From assembly GCA_014773175.1 (NCBI GenBank), contig VXCM01001254.1, positions 1 to 64,000 of the forward strand: DNA of 64,000 bases, read 5' to 3'. Under the pieces are notes generated by a model, which saw only the letters and a list, made by a program, of their open reading frames with translations, ran no database searches and was not told where the DNA came from. This document shows positions 37,526 through 49,875 of this stretch, piece by piece (position 1 is the first letter of the stretch; every line of letters begins with the position of its first letter). Position numbers and translations under genes: made by a program. The DNA comes from Lucifuga dentata (taxonomy: Eukaryota; Chordata; Actinopteri; Ophidiiformes; Bythitidae).

Positions 37526-38149
37526 TAAAATTTCTTTAGCTTTTCCAAAATCAACTTTCACCTGATTTTACAGATACAACGCAGAGCTGCTTGGAGACTA
37601 TTATTTGTGATATTTTGTACTAAATGCTGCAGCACTGCAGTGGTTTGTGCATATATCAGAGTTAGTGTGTGACTGTCTGCTGATGGAAAATGCTGCTCAA
37701 AATTTCAGCGGCAGCCAAAATCTCCACTTGTAAAACGGTGGAAAGGAGAGAACAGCGTGTTCGAAACAAACCAGTGTTTTATACTGAGGCAATGATGACT
37801 TATTTGTCAGGTTTGTAATATGAACATGCGGTAAATGCAGCAATAAGCCATGTAATAATGTAATAGTTGTAGAAGAAAATGGGATATTTGTGAGACAGAA
37901 ACAGCTCAAATGAGAGGTCATACCTCCACCAAGGCCAACAAACATCTGATTTAGCTTTTTTTTTGCCAGCAAAAGTCCAGATTTGTATTATCATGACCTT
38001 GAAAGCATATGCATAAAAAGATTTATCAGGAAAAATGAATTGTACAGCAATATTTTAGACATCATCATCTCTTGCATGTTTCTATTTGTTTATGTACAAT
38101 ATAGAGCACATTCTTTATATTAATAAAGTATAATTTTTTTTATATTATA

Positions 38150-38932
38150 CCAATATGTCATATCAAAATATTGACAAAATTGTGGCCTGACTTGAAGAAT
38201 TTTCACATCACACGTAAGAAGATTGGAAATAGCGGGACCTGACTAATTAGTTCCCCTAAAAGGAGCTGCATCTGTTGGATGGAAATGGTTTAGCTAAAAG
38301 GCTAACAGGCTAACAGCCAAAGTTAGGAACACAACAAATTTGTTTCTCCACCTGCAGCGGAAACACACAGGTAAATACAAAGACAGTCACAAGTCATGTG
38401 AGGAGGAGAGCCAATCAGCTGATTTGTGATGCAAAACAAACAGGAAGTGACGCTGACTCAGTCAGGCATAGCTGGAGCATTAGCTAGCTGTATTTCCTGT
38501 GGCAGAAAAAGCTAATGGTGGAGTGAAATAAGCAAAGTGATGACTTGTAATGTATGAGTAGTGTTAGCTTAGCCACTATGCTAACTTCAGGTGAGTTCTT
38601 GGCTTGTGGTGGATTTGGACTTCAGGNAGTGTTAGCTTAGCCACTATGCTAACTTCAGGTGAGTTCTTGGCTTGTGGTGGATTTGGACTTCAGGGCGTAT
38701 TTAAGGTTAGCATCATAGAGTCTATTTAGCATCATAACCTGCCAAAGATCAAATCTGATGACATCATCAGTCATTTTATTTGTGTTTTATAACAACTGAA
38801 GACAAACTAAAGCTAATCTGAGCTACTGTTTACAAGCTAAAATATTACAGGATTTAGTTATTTCTACTTTTACTGAAGAGAAAAACTCGACTGTTTCTAC
38901 TTTTACACTGATTCATTTCTACTCATGTTAGT
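38150..38932 (+). repeat. dispersed repeat family D, copy 2
   Basis: Collinear with 23130-23972. A false 67-bp duplication around N 38627 lies inside it, and removing one copy improves collinearity with copy 1. Confidence 0.85.
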
Positions 38933-39170
38933 ACAGTCTGTAGTATTGTTTACTTCTGAAATCACCATGACAACATAGTTCAGTGTTACATCGTTTACCC
39001 ACCAGATGTGGAACAGGTATAAGTTGCACCTGTTGGTGGTTCATCATAGGATATACTTGCCAGATATTCTTTTCATTTCAAGCTTGGTGTTGAAAAACAC
39101 GCTACAGTATCTTGCAATGTTAAAGAAAAAATCCCATAAGATCCAGGGTAGAAGTAATGGGAGCTATCAA

Positions 39171-39530
39171 TGTTCCCATGGTCCTATGTTCCCAGGATAT
39201 AATGTTCCCAGGGCCCTATGTTCCCAAGGTCCTATGTTCCCAAGGTCCTATATTCCCAGGGTTCTATATTCCCAGGGTCCTATGTTCCCATGGTCCTATG
39301 TTCCCAGGATCCTATATGTTCCCAGGGTCCTATGTTCCCAGGATCCAATGTTCCCAGAGTCCTATGTTCCCAGGGTCCAATGTTCCCAGAGTCCTATGTT
39401 CCCAGGGTCCAATGTTCCCAGGGTCCTATGTTCCCAGGATCCAATGTTCCCAGGATCCAATGTTTCCAGGGTCCTATGGTTCCAGGATCCAATGTTCCCA
39501 GGATCCTATTTTCCCCAGTTCAATATTCTG
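39171..39530 (+). repeat. 16-bp minisatellite (GGGTCCTATGTTCCCA)n
   Basis: About 22 imperfect copies of a 16-base unit with RTCC(T/A)ATGTTCCCAGG variants. Because 16 is not a multiple of three, each frame reads through the same 16-residue cycle, so all three plus frames look open with Pro/Ser/Gly-rich peptides. That is not evidence of coding. Inverted-orientation units follow at 39581-39711. Confidence 0.93.
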
Positions 39531-39711
39531 TTAAGACACATTAAGTGTATGTTAACAGAATAACCCTAACCCATTCAGATACGTTCCCAGGACTCTGGGA
39601 ACATAGGAATGACCGCAGGGGAGTGTACCTATGTTTCTATGCTCCTATGTTCCCTGGGTCCACAGAGCTGGGGAACATAGGACCCTGGGAACATCGGAAT
39701 GACCCTTAAGT

Positions 39712-40644
39712 AATACGGGGAAACAATATGCTTTAAAAAAAAAAAAAAAAAAAANAAAAAAAAAAAAAAAAAAAAAAAAGCACATTTTGCTGCTGATTTC
39801 AGATGCACAAAATATCTCTCATTGGCTTTTATTTGTATGTGAGAAATTTAAAAAAATGATCTGCCACTTCTTGTAATACCTCATACTGCCATTTTCTCCA
39901 CTTTGTCTCTTCGCAGTCCTCCTCAGTTTAAACGTCAAAGTAATACATTCGCGTGTTTGAAGCGTGAGGCTGTTTGAGCAACGTGGAGCGTTTGATTCAT
40001 TTGAGATGAAATTAAAAGCTGTAAACTGAACGGCACTGCAGGTTTGTTGAACGTAGAATAAGCCCATTATTCTGCATCAGCCAGACAGAACTCCGCATTA
40101 CAGCATGGAAATCTTTAATCATCCTGAGCGTTGCTTCGGTGTGTGTGAAATCAAAGCGAAGGTTTAACAGACATTCAGAAAAGTGGAAAATATCTGAGCA
40201 CTTAAAACTCTCATGTAGAACTAAACTGGTCATACCTCAGGTCTGTGCTGCAGCATATTAGAGCAGAATCAGGCAGAGATAACAACTTCGGTTTGTGTTA
40301 TTCTTACAGCTTTAGCTTGTCAGAGGCAGCAGGTCATTTTTCAACAGGACTGGTTCCATGCTTTTTGTCATGATCAGAGAAATTATTGCCAAGATTTTGA
40401 CTTTACTGTAGGCTATCAAAACAACACTTTGATTAGTTTTGATTTTCTTTTAAGTCTTTTAAATTAAAGTTCCATCCTAAGAAAAGCCTTCAGTGCTTCT
40501 GTTCCTGGAAATCCTTTGGCTAAATGAACATTTTGTATCAACATATGATAAAATAAATTAACTATTCTCAAGAAAGAAATAAAATTTGCAGATTTGAACG
40601 TTCTTATTTTCAATTAGGGTCTGTTGTGAAATCTTTGCCATGTA
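39712..40644. other. intronic sequence; A tract with N 39755; left part of family B copy 5
   Basis: Mostly unrecognised sequence. From about 40595 it is family B (TTCTTATTTTCAATTAGGGT, TGTGAAATCTTTGCCATGTA), interrupted at 40645 by a family A element. Confidence 0.55.
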
Positions 40645-40648
40645 TTAA

Positions 40649-41178
40649 AGGAGCACATCGGTAGTTTTGCAAGTTTGAGACAAACATTTCCAAAACATAC
40701 TACTGGAGCAGTAAATTTTAGATTAGTTTTTCCTACCCTCCAGACTGCCTTTAGTTTCAGTTCATTCCAGTACATTATTAAACTCAACTTGTAGAGAACT
40801 GAAAGGTGCTTGAGATACTTAATCCATCGCAGCAAACATGACATATATTACATTTTTTAGTTGAGGTAATTTTATTTAATCAATCCAGCAGAGCTGCATG
40901 GAAGAAAATGTGTCTCCACCAGGGAATAACGTCCCAGGCGAAGACGACTTGTACAGAGAAATTAAAAATGGCTGTCCGTTTTACATTCAAACGTGTTAGA
41001 AGGCCAAACATTGAATTTTAAGGTATCACTTGAACATTTGCTTTTGAAAGATTAGAGGATTTGACAAAACAACAGGAAAACTAAAATATGGTTTTATGTT
41101 ATGGAAACTGGTTATATGCAGGAAGTATTTACTGGGCTTGAACATCCAAAATATATCAGAATAAACAGATATAGTCCT
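40649..41178 (+). mobile_element. family A MITE, copy A6, nested in family B
   Basis: About 530 bp. It starts AGGAGCACATCGGTAGTTTT after TTAA (40645-40648) and ends near ATAGTCCT, where the second TTAA has decayed to ATAC. Family B sequence is on both sides (...TTTGCCATGTA and TGTGCAAAAAAACC...), so it inserted at the TTAA of a TTTTAATGTGCAA stretch. Confidence 0.85.
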
Positions 41179-41440
41179 ATACTGTGCAAAAAAACCCTAC
41201 TGATCTACTCCTGCTCTCTCTTGCTACAGCACCACTGTGCACACCGAGTGAAAACTACTCTTCAAAGAAACCTGCTCTGTTCTGATTGGCCCGTTGCGAT
41301 ATGGCTGATGCTGTGCAAACAATCAATGTATTGAAATGTATGCTGATGTCAATATATTACAGAAGTAAAAGACTAATCAAAAAGGTGACTCTATTATATT
41401 ACACTTTAAAAATGAGGAAAAATAACAAAAAGCATAATTT
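41179..41440 (+). repeat. dispersed repeat family B, copy 5 (right part)
   Basis: Continues from 40645 with TGTGCAAAAAAACCCTACTG, CCACTGTGCACACCGAGTGA, GCTCTGTTCTGATTGGCCCG, ATGCTGATGTCAATATATTA and AATAACAAAAAGCATAATT. Confidence 0.75.
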
Positions 41441-42737
41441 TTTTCTCTTTAATATTGATTATAATGAATTGGCTCTCTTCACTACATTACTAACAAAACC
41501 AATCAAAGTGTGAGCTGAGCTGGAAAACAGGAAACGCTGAGCAGCACGTGGTTGGGTCATTATGAAGCCTGCATGTGCGAGGCGTGTTCCTGTTTCACAA
41601 ACTCATCTGGGACATCATGACTCTGCTTCATATTTTTGTCAGCAATCTTCCAGCATGAGTGGGTGAACTCTAACCAGCTTAAATTATCCCACGTAATATG
41701 AGATTTCTCTGACAAGAAGAAGAAAAAAAAAAAAAAAAAANGTTAAAAAAAAAAAAAATCAAGTGAAAGTGCTTTTTGACCCTTTTTTCCTCATGTCAAT
41801 TAGTTAAGAGTTAATAGATACCTTACTTTGGAAAATCCTCAGGTATTTCACACCTCGACTCCCACAGCTGACTCCAGACCAGACCCAGCAAAGCATCCAG
41901 AGCCACACGAGTGGCTGCCATGCTCATTAAACTCCAGAAAATAACATTGTTGGATGGATGAATAACTATGATACTGTAATCTTAGGTCATTACCACTAGT
42001 GGGGCAAAAATGTTGACCTGAGGGTGTTGTACCAGAGAGCTAAAGTGTTGGGAAAATAGAAATTGTGACCTCATGGTGGTGAAACGGGAAAATTCAGGGT
42101 ATCCTCAAAAATTAAAGGAATGTGTTTTCTCACAATTTGGACTTTAATGTTTCTGTAATGCCAACTAAGTGATACCAATAACTCTGATTAATATTAGGGG
42201 TGTTCAGATGAAGTGTTTTATTATTAATCATGCGTATAAAATGTCATGGTTTCTAAATCCAAAGACAAAAAGTTGCTAGGTTACATGGAAAAAAGGTAAA
42301 TTGAGTCTTCTCTTAGTGTGTCTAGTATCGTCTTTCTTTTGCAGAGTGGAGGGATTCAACATCCTAGCCTTTAAATGGTCAGTATGGAGCATTTAGTGTA
42401 AAAAATTATGTATTATAAATGATCAGAGTATACGATGGATATCAAGTTTGCAAAGCATACCAATGAAAAGTCACAGCTAAAGGATAAAACATCTTAAATG
42501 CTGCAGAATCTTAGAGATCAGCATCCAGCCTGCATGGCCAAGTCAACGTAAAACACCCCACTAGCTAATGCTAGCAGCAGGTTTAAGCTAAAACACTCTA
42601 CTAATGTTAAGAGCCAGATTTAAGGCTCAAAACATTTGAAAATTGGTGATTTTTATGTTTTTTTAGTTTCCCATTTCTTACAAACCTGTTTTTCCAGTTC
42701 ATTTATTTGGCAATTACTGTGAACATGCATCTTAAAA

Positions 42738-42783
<46 letters not shown>

Positions 42784-44070
42784 GAAAACACAGCTAGGAT
42801 AATAATTCACAATAAAGAGGTCCTGACAATTGTTTAAAATTAATACCAAATTTTACTTAAGTTTCTTTTCTTTTTTTTTCCCCCTTACTTTTTTGTACTA
42901 TATTATTTTGGTTGTCAAAGACAGGAACAGTGAAGGTTTCCTGCCTTATTTGTGTAGTTGTACATGTTTTATTTGCAGGACCAAAAAATACTCATGCTGA
43001 CAGCATTTGTTTTTATGTGTGTATGTGTGTTACATTACAAATAATCGTGAAGCCGTAAGTATTTCTCTGACTATAATCACACTTTCTAAAACTCAGACCA
43101 TGACATCCCTGCTTAGTATAGAGGAGAGAAGGCCTCAACAATGAAGAATAACTGGTGAGTTTAGCAAATTTAGCTCTATTTAATGTCCCAACCTCTAATA
43201 AAGACCAGCACAAAGCCTCTGGATCTGAGACTGGCACCCACACAGTTGATATGCCAATCCAGAATTAGTCTAAATTACATCCTGTAGGAGTCAACTACAA
43301 TGCAGGTAAAAGTTAATGTTTTAATGTAAAAAGTAATAAAGAGTTTTAAGAGGAAAGACAGCACAAAAGCCTGCAGTCAAACTGCTTTGCAACAGCTGTG
43401 CACTCCTAACAGGTACTGACCATGACCTGAAACATAAACCTGTAGCCNACTGCTTTGCAACAGCTGTGCACTCCTAACAGGTACTGACCATGACCTGAAA
43501 CATAAACCTGTAGCCTCCGCCATAAAAAACAGTCTGGAACTGCAAAATGGTGGCTTTTGTACATTAATAAAAAAAAAGAGTCCCAATATGCTCACCATAT
43601 CACTAAGAGCTTTCATAATTTTGTCTTTTGAAATGGGGAATGTGAATCTGAGCGACTATGAGAATGTGTCTAACAGGAGGAGAAAATGAGAGGCCAATTA
43701 CTGTAACTCTGCTGTACGTCTTATAAATATACATCAAGCTTCCTGTCAGAGAGGAGCAGCAGAGATTCAGTGGAGCGGAAAGTTGACATAAATTACGCAG
43801 CGAACATGACAAACAATCACACCAACATGCAGTAAAACCTCAGTCAGTATCCACGCTTCCTGTCCTGGTACAGCCGTGACAGCCGAAAACACTTCACTCA
43901 TTCTTACGGAAATAAACTTCTGCACACGTGATGATGTAAATCAGCATCGTTGTCACGCTAACCAACATTTTGATAAATTGTCCCTGTAACTCCTTAAGAA
44001 AAATACAAATAAAAGTCAAAATTTTACTAAGGTAAAATTTAAAAAGCAAGTAACATTACAGTTATTGTTG
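41441..44070. other. intronic sequence with tracts and joins
   Basis: A tract with N 41741, (TAA)n at 42739-42781, and a false 67-bp duplication around N 43448. No gene was recognised. Confidence 0.5.
42739..42781 (+). repeat. (TAA)n microsatellite
   Basis: About 14 clean copies of the trinucleotide ATA/TAA. Confidence 0.96.
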
Positions 44071-44175
44071 TAGTTTTTCTCAGTTGCTGCAGCATCACTG
44101 TGCACACTGAGTCATTCAGGCCGCCTCCTCCTCCTCCTCCTCCTGCTTTCTGATTGGCCAGCTGTACCTAGCTTG
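44071..44175 (+). repeat. dispersed repeat family B, fragment with (CTC)n
   Basis: TTGCTGCAGCATCACTGTGC followed by ACACTGAGT, a short CTCCTC run and TTTCTGATTGGCCAGCTGT matches the centre of family B. Confidence 0.6.
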
Positions 44176-45504
44176 AGCTGGTAACACTGGTAATAGGAAA
44201 ATGGTTCTTGTAGTGTGTTAATGTGTTCAGACATTAATTTTGTAATATAGTAAAGTTTTCATATAGGGATTTGGGTTTTATGTCTATTTTTACTAATAAA
44301 ATCATACTGGTCAGTGTTGACCGGGATGTTATTCTGTGCCATTATTTAAAAAATTTAAATAGTTTCAAAACAAATGTCCTTGTTAAACTTTGACATAAAG
44401 TAGTCTGTGATAAATAGTACATTATGTTTCATCTGAGTATTTGTTATCGACAAAATAATCCATAAATTATGCTTTTTTTAACTCAAAAACGAGTTGTATG
44501 AACTTAAGTTAATGAGGCCTACAGACCATTCATAATGAATAAAAGTTAAAAAACATGTAATATTCCCAAGAACTTAAGTTGATGAAAAGATCTAATACAA
44601 CATTGGGTGATGATATATGTAATATTATGGATTTATGATCAGCTATAATGGGGCAGTACATAAAACTAGCTAACATGAAACTAACACAACAGGAGGTTAA
44701 AAAAAAAAAAAAAAGNTCTATGCCAACAAGTGAAAGTAATAGATTTGTCACCTTCGTTTTTTTTTTTAGAACTGCACTTTGTCGACAGGCCCTAACCACA
44801 GTAGACACATTTCCTCTTCCAAAGCTGAATTTCGGTGTGAATTTTTATACAAATGGAAATGTGTTATTTAATGTGTTAATCCTGTCGGCAGAGATATAAA
44901 ATAAAGGAAAATAATAACAATATGTCATTTTTTCCTCCATTTTATCAGTGAAGATTATTGCAACAAAATCTGAACCCAACACGATGTTATCAACAGCTGT
45001 GCGACCTGCAGACTTCTTCTGATTCATCTTGCTCGCAGACCAACTCGCGGGTCGAGAGCAAAGGCCGGCATCCATCAGCAGCCGTCTGTCGCCTTCTGTC
45101 TGACTCTTCTGAGGAATCTTTCAGGTCACAGAAAGATGCCGAGCTCGGGGCAAAATTCTGCCCGTCTACCACCTCAATGCAGCAGCTGCGACCTGCCTGC
45201 AGTGGAGCTACGAACGCGCTGATGACAACGCCGCTACATTTGTTTACATCAGAGGAATAAACTGGAAGTATGGGCAATAAATAAATAAATACTCCCACAA
45301 GTGAGAACGACTGGCGTTTGCTAATTATGACTGTGAACGTGGTTTCAGCGCGACGTGTTGCTGCAGTCAGACGACCTGTTTTTGTTTGTAAGAGTTCCAT
45401 TGAGGGGACTGTACTCCCACCTGTCTTCACACACACACACACACACACACACTGTTGTTATGTAGGTCTCCTCCACGGGGTNGGGGACTGTACTCCCACC
45501 TGTC

Positions 45505-45537
<33 letters not shown>

Positions 45538-47657
45538 TTGTTATGTAGGTCTCCTCCACGGGGTCTATGGAGGAAAAAGCTAGGGGTCACACTGCCACAT
45601 TAGCATCATTAGCCAGACTTCTGATCTAGGCTGAGTCACATGGGACAAAAACAGTATTAATACGCTAAATAATAAGAGCCAAACAGAAGATATGACACAC
45701 CAGGAAAAACAAAAAACCTGTCCACTGTTTTAGGGTAAAAGTCATCCCCTAATCAGCCGTCTTCTCTCATATTCTAAGATGAAACAAGTGTAGTATAAAG
45801 CAAAAAGCATATGATTTATAAACTAAAGTGGCACCCTTAAATATAATACCTTCTTAGAAAAACTATCAAACTAATCAAAACTGAAACAAACTCTGCTGCT
45901 TCTTAGAAACAAACTGGATGAAGATCTATGAATCGATTATTCTTTCTCCCACTAGCTTCCAAAAGCTGCAAAATAAATAAAATTAGATTTCTTAAATGGA
46001 CAAAAAACCTGTACATGAACATCCTGGTTTAACATCCGTTCTCCTTTTATAACACCCATCAACGCAGCTAAGCTACAAAGCTTATGAAAAGCAGGAAATA
46101 CAAATGATCTCAGTTCATTTTACATTTTACACTTATTTGCTGTCTTACTGGAGTTTGATGATCATTCTCAATTTTATGTATGTGCATTAAAATGGAGATA
46201 TCTTCAGGATGTGTTTAGCCAAGATAAGCACAAATACAGCTAGTCTGCCTCCATCAAAAGTCCCTTTCAACTCCTCCAAATGTGTAGATACAACACATAT
46301 ACAAATACAAAACAAGAAATTTGGTTTAATGAGCAGTATTAGCTTAGACTTTGGACCCATTTCTTCACCAAGAGCACCTGAGAGAACACACAGCACCACG
46401 GAATTTATCGGTGAAGTTGCTAGCTTTGCTCACTATTGCAGCTCAGAATAAAACCCAGGTGACTTCTGGATGTTTTGGAGATCAGTTTACAAGCTAAAAA
46501 GCAACAGAACAAGTTTTGAGTGGTTGGAAGACATGATTTTCACTTCTGATCGAGGCTAGTCAGTTACCCCTGCTTTCAGTCTTTGTGCTAAGCTAAGCTA
46601 AAAAGATACATAGAGGCAGAGATAAACTGAACATACAATATAAAACTGATACTGATTTTCACATCTAAGTGTATTTCTCAAAATGTGGAATTACTCCTTT
46701 AAGGCATGATTTAAGCAGCCAGCTATATGAAGAAGATAATATTGCTGCCCCATTAAAACCACGTATCTCCAAAACGTCAGCTCTCAGTTGGCATTGTTTG
46801 TTGGAAGTAATTTCAGAGGATATGCATTTCTCTCTTTCTCTCTCTTTTTTTTTTTTTTTTTNTTTTTTTTTTTTTTTTTACATTTTTGGCATGTCAGCTC
46901 CCAATGTGCACGGTCCAGAGGAAAGGGTGATGGCGGCAAATACTGTAGGTAGTTTGTATCTCAGTTAGTCCTTAAGCACCAAAGGAGAGCAACCACCATA
47001 CTTTGAAAGATATTTAAGATCAGTCCCATGATTTGCACTCTGATTGGCTTGTATGTATAACAGAGGAATTCATGCTAATATTCAGGATGTGTGTAAAGAG
47101 GCTGGACTTAACATCTGGGCCCAGACAAAGCCTTAAATGCAACAGACACCAAAAAACATCCAGATAACACAGCTGCACTGATACAGAGTTGAAGAAGTTG
47201 ATATGAAGGAAACAGTCAGCAGAGCATTGCTGATCTGGAGTCTCTGCTGATTAAAGCAGGGACCTCACATGGAAAACAGGATGTCAAGGGACTGGCTGTT
47301 TATCTGTGTGAATAACAGGCTGGGACAGAAGTGGTAAGCCTGGTGAGGAGAGGAGGTCAAGAAGGAATTTGTTATAAGATTAAGTGCACTGGACAGAAAG
47401 CCCCACTGGCAACATGATGATATGTTGCTAGGTTCTGAAGAAAGAGGTCCAAAGAGGTCCAGGAAGTGTGTGTAGCAGCTCTCTCAGGTAACACGGTGAG
47501 GTGAGGAGGAGGAACTTAAGATGTAATAAAGTCGCTTTTCTCGTAATGGGATGATGTGTTTAGGAGCAAGAGCGAGTGTGGAAAAATCAAGAAGAGCATT
47601 TGTGGTGTCTGTGTGCAGCCTAAGAAGATTAGAGAAAGCAACAGTACAGGGCACACT
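44176..47657. other. intronic sequence: no gene supported
   Basis: Includes N 44717, a CpG-containing stretch at 44985-45260 with frames open on both strands but no domain, the (CA)n false duplication at 45404-45564 and a T tract with N 46862. Confidence 0.5.
45404..45564. other. assembly artefact around N 45482 with (CA)n length difference
   Basis: 45404-45481 (78 bp) and 45483-45564 (82 bp) are the same sequence. They differ only by two CA units in an internal (CA)n tract. This suggests two versions of one locus, allelic or from sequencing error, abutted at the N. Confidence 0.9.
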
Positions 47658-47661
47658 TTAA

Positions 47662-48212
47662 AGGATCACACCAGTGATTTTGCCTGCTTGACCCCAATAA
47701 ATACGACTCACATACAAGTTACTGACAACCATTTTCCAAAACATAAAATCATATTTTAGTTTTCCTGTTGTTCTGCCAAATCCCCTAATCCTTCTAAATC
47801 AAATGCTCACATGATCTTAAAATTTCATTGTTTCACCTGGTATCCAAATGTAGATGGGACGGTTGTTTCTAATTTCTTTGTAAAAACAGTCATATCCTGG
47901 GACTATATTCTGGCAGAGATATACATTTTCTTCCATGCAGCTCTTAGTTGGACCTATTAAACAAAATTACTTTGGCAAAACAAAATATAACAGACATTGT
48001 GTTTGTTGTGAAGAATCACTTATCTCAAGCACATTTCTCTACAAGTTGATTTTTATATATTGAACTCAAACTAATGGCCTCCTGGAAGGTAGGAAAAACA
48101 ATTATAAACTGTACTGCTCCAGTAGTATTTTTTTGGAAAATGGTTGGCAGTAATGTAACATGTACGAAAGTTATATATTGGGCTCCAAAATCAAAATCAC
48201 TGGTATGATCCT
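47662..48212 (-). mobile_element. family A MITE, copy A7 (full length)
   Basis: 551 bp between TTAA at 47658-47661 and 48213-48216. Ends AGGATCACACCAGTGATTTT and, reverse-complemented, AGGATCATACCAGTGATTTT are nearly identical. The TGGAAGGTAGGAAAAACAAT block lies near the right end, opposite to A1. This is the cleanest copy for defining both termini. Confidence 0.9.
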
Positions 48213-48216
48213 TTAA

Positions 48217-49396
48217 TCTAGGCCACAATACATTAGTGTAAATAGACTGTTTTTTAAAAGCAGGTCCTTCCAACAGATGTAGGGGAGGAAGTCTGTCCTA
48301 ACCAGCATTTACACAGGAAGTCTCACGCATGAGTGGATGCATTTGTGTGCAGCCTACTGCACCACAATGCAACAGTACGCTGTATTGTACCTAATCAATA
48401 GGTTCAGTAGCCTAAACAAAATGACTGACCTTGATTTTCATTAGTGAAATCTTCCAACATGTCAGCATAGAAAGAGAGAGAGGAGATTTTATGATCTAGT
48501 TGCACAATATAAATATTCCTGATTATTAGTATGGAATAACGCAATGTTACCAGTCTATTTACCAAATAAAATGTGCTGGATGTCAATTTTGAAATCACTC
48601 CCTATATACCTGTATCCGTGGATTCAGGGTTCATAAACCCACCCAAGAGAACAACAGACAGCTTTTGGGTGAAAAGTTGATCATTTCATGGAACACCACA
48701 ATCACATTCTATAGGATACAGCACATACTGCTGGTCTGCCGCCTGCACTGAAGCTGCTTCTGTATATATACATATACAGAACTTGGACTGTGATGGTTTA
48801 TTATGTCACAGTGTGGAGTATTAAGGCATTAAAGCAGAGCCTTAGGAACCGATTTGCTGAGGGCAGCGTGATTTTCAACACGTGATACCGGTAATAAAGG
48901 CCGCTGTCCCTGGTGCTGAAAACGCTCAGCGTCCAGGAAGTGCAGGGTTTGACGAAGGGTTTTGACAGGGTTTGTCCATACATGAAGCCTCGGCTATCTG
49001 AACAAAACCAACCTGCATAAGCCTAGAAAATAAAGATGCGTTGAAGCAGCAAAGGTTTAAAACGTAATGCGGTTTTGCAGAATACAGATATTTGGGCACA
49101 GGACTGAAGCAAACTGTAATTCCTCACAAGCAACAGTGCGAGGCGCATGTCTGTTACAGTTCAGGAGAGAGAGAGAATGAGAGAGAATTTGATTGATCAT
49201 GTGGACTATAGGAGCCTGCGAGAGTTGTTGAAAATTGCTGCATAGACCCCTATCTGGTATCCACCGACTCCAAACCATGTGGCCAAATTAACTACAATTC
49301 ACCAGGGTTCAAGTTACCAAAAGCTGTAAGGCAGTGGCCGTGAGCAGGCCGTTCGTTCTTCCGGGTTGGACTTCACCGGTAATCCACAAAGCATTA
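48217..49396. other. intronic sequence next to nrg2 exon 1: nothing recognised
   Basis: No repeat or gene that I can name. Regulatory sequence close to the exon is possible but not visible. Confidence 0.5.
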
Positions 49397-49402
49397 ACTT
49401 AC

Positions 49403-49875
49403 CGCAGTCCTCACACAAGATCTTCCCAACATCCTTTTTAAGGTTCTTTCCACTGGTGTCCAGGGGTGCGAACGATGCCTTGAAAACCAAGGGCTCGTCA
49501 GTGGGGTCCATGAAAAAAATGTACTTATGATTCTTCTTCACTTTGGTGCACGGAGCCTCCGATCCAAATTCCCCCACGGTGACAAGCTGTTCTCGCTCCA
49601 GACCCCCGCTATTTAGGGGCCAAACATCCAGCACTTTGACATTCACACGGTACGGCTCTGCGGAGACGTTCAGAGGCGTAGACTGCACCTTGCCCTCGAT
49701 CACCACGGCGGATTTGTAAGCCTGGTCCTGCAGGGAATTCAAACTCGGGGAGTAGCAGGCGAATGAGACCCCGATGACCAGCATGGAAAAATGCACTGAA
49801 TCAAGCCTCATGCCGCCTGCTTTGGCTCGGTNCCCCGATGACCAGCATGGAAAAATGCACTGAATCAAGCCTCAT
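49403..49875 (-). CDS. nrg2: neuregulin 2, coding exon 1 (broken by a false assembly duplication)
   Basis: NRG2 is an EGF-family ligand precursor that signals through ErbB3/ErbB4; the Ig-like, EGF-like and transmembrane parts are encoded by later exons that are not in this window. Read on the minus strand with the duplicated 64 bases around the N at 49832 discounted, the exon encodes 136 residues plus one base. It has a hydrophobic stretch at about residues 7-22 (FSMLVIGVSFACYSPSL), an NVS glycosylation site at 48-50, the family-specific segment YIFFMDPTDEPLVFKASFAP at 98-117, and GKNLKKDVGKILCEDC at 121-136. These match the known NRG2 exon-1 region very closely. The exon ends at 49403 with donor GTAAGT (49402-49397) in phase 1, where vertebrate NRG2 splices to the Ig exon. 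The ATG at 49875 is the only in-frame ATG of the open frame and has G at -3. Identity is firm; the use of this start is inferred. Confidence 0.92.

Larger units (their letters stand above)
1..49402 (-). other. nrg2: nrg2 intron 1 (partial, by inference)
   Basis: Everything left of the nrg2 exon-1 donor is 3' of that exon on the minus strand. NRG2 has a very long first intron in vertebrates, and I see no Ig-domain exon (exon 2) in any reading frame, nor any other convincing gene. Open frames here are short, low-complexity or lie in repeats. The simplest reading is that the whole left 49 kb is one intron and exon 2 lies beyond the left edge. A nested non-coding RNA gene cannot be excluded. Confidence 0.75.

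Noticed and set aside
39006..39563. 185-codon open frame
   Set aside because: It is the read-through of a 16-bp minisatellite; all three frames are equally open and repetitive.
44958..45448. Long frames open on both strands (100 and 152 codons)
   Set aside because: No domain is recognisable, frames overlap on opposite strands and include a (CA)n tract. Kept only as unexplained sequence.
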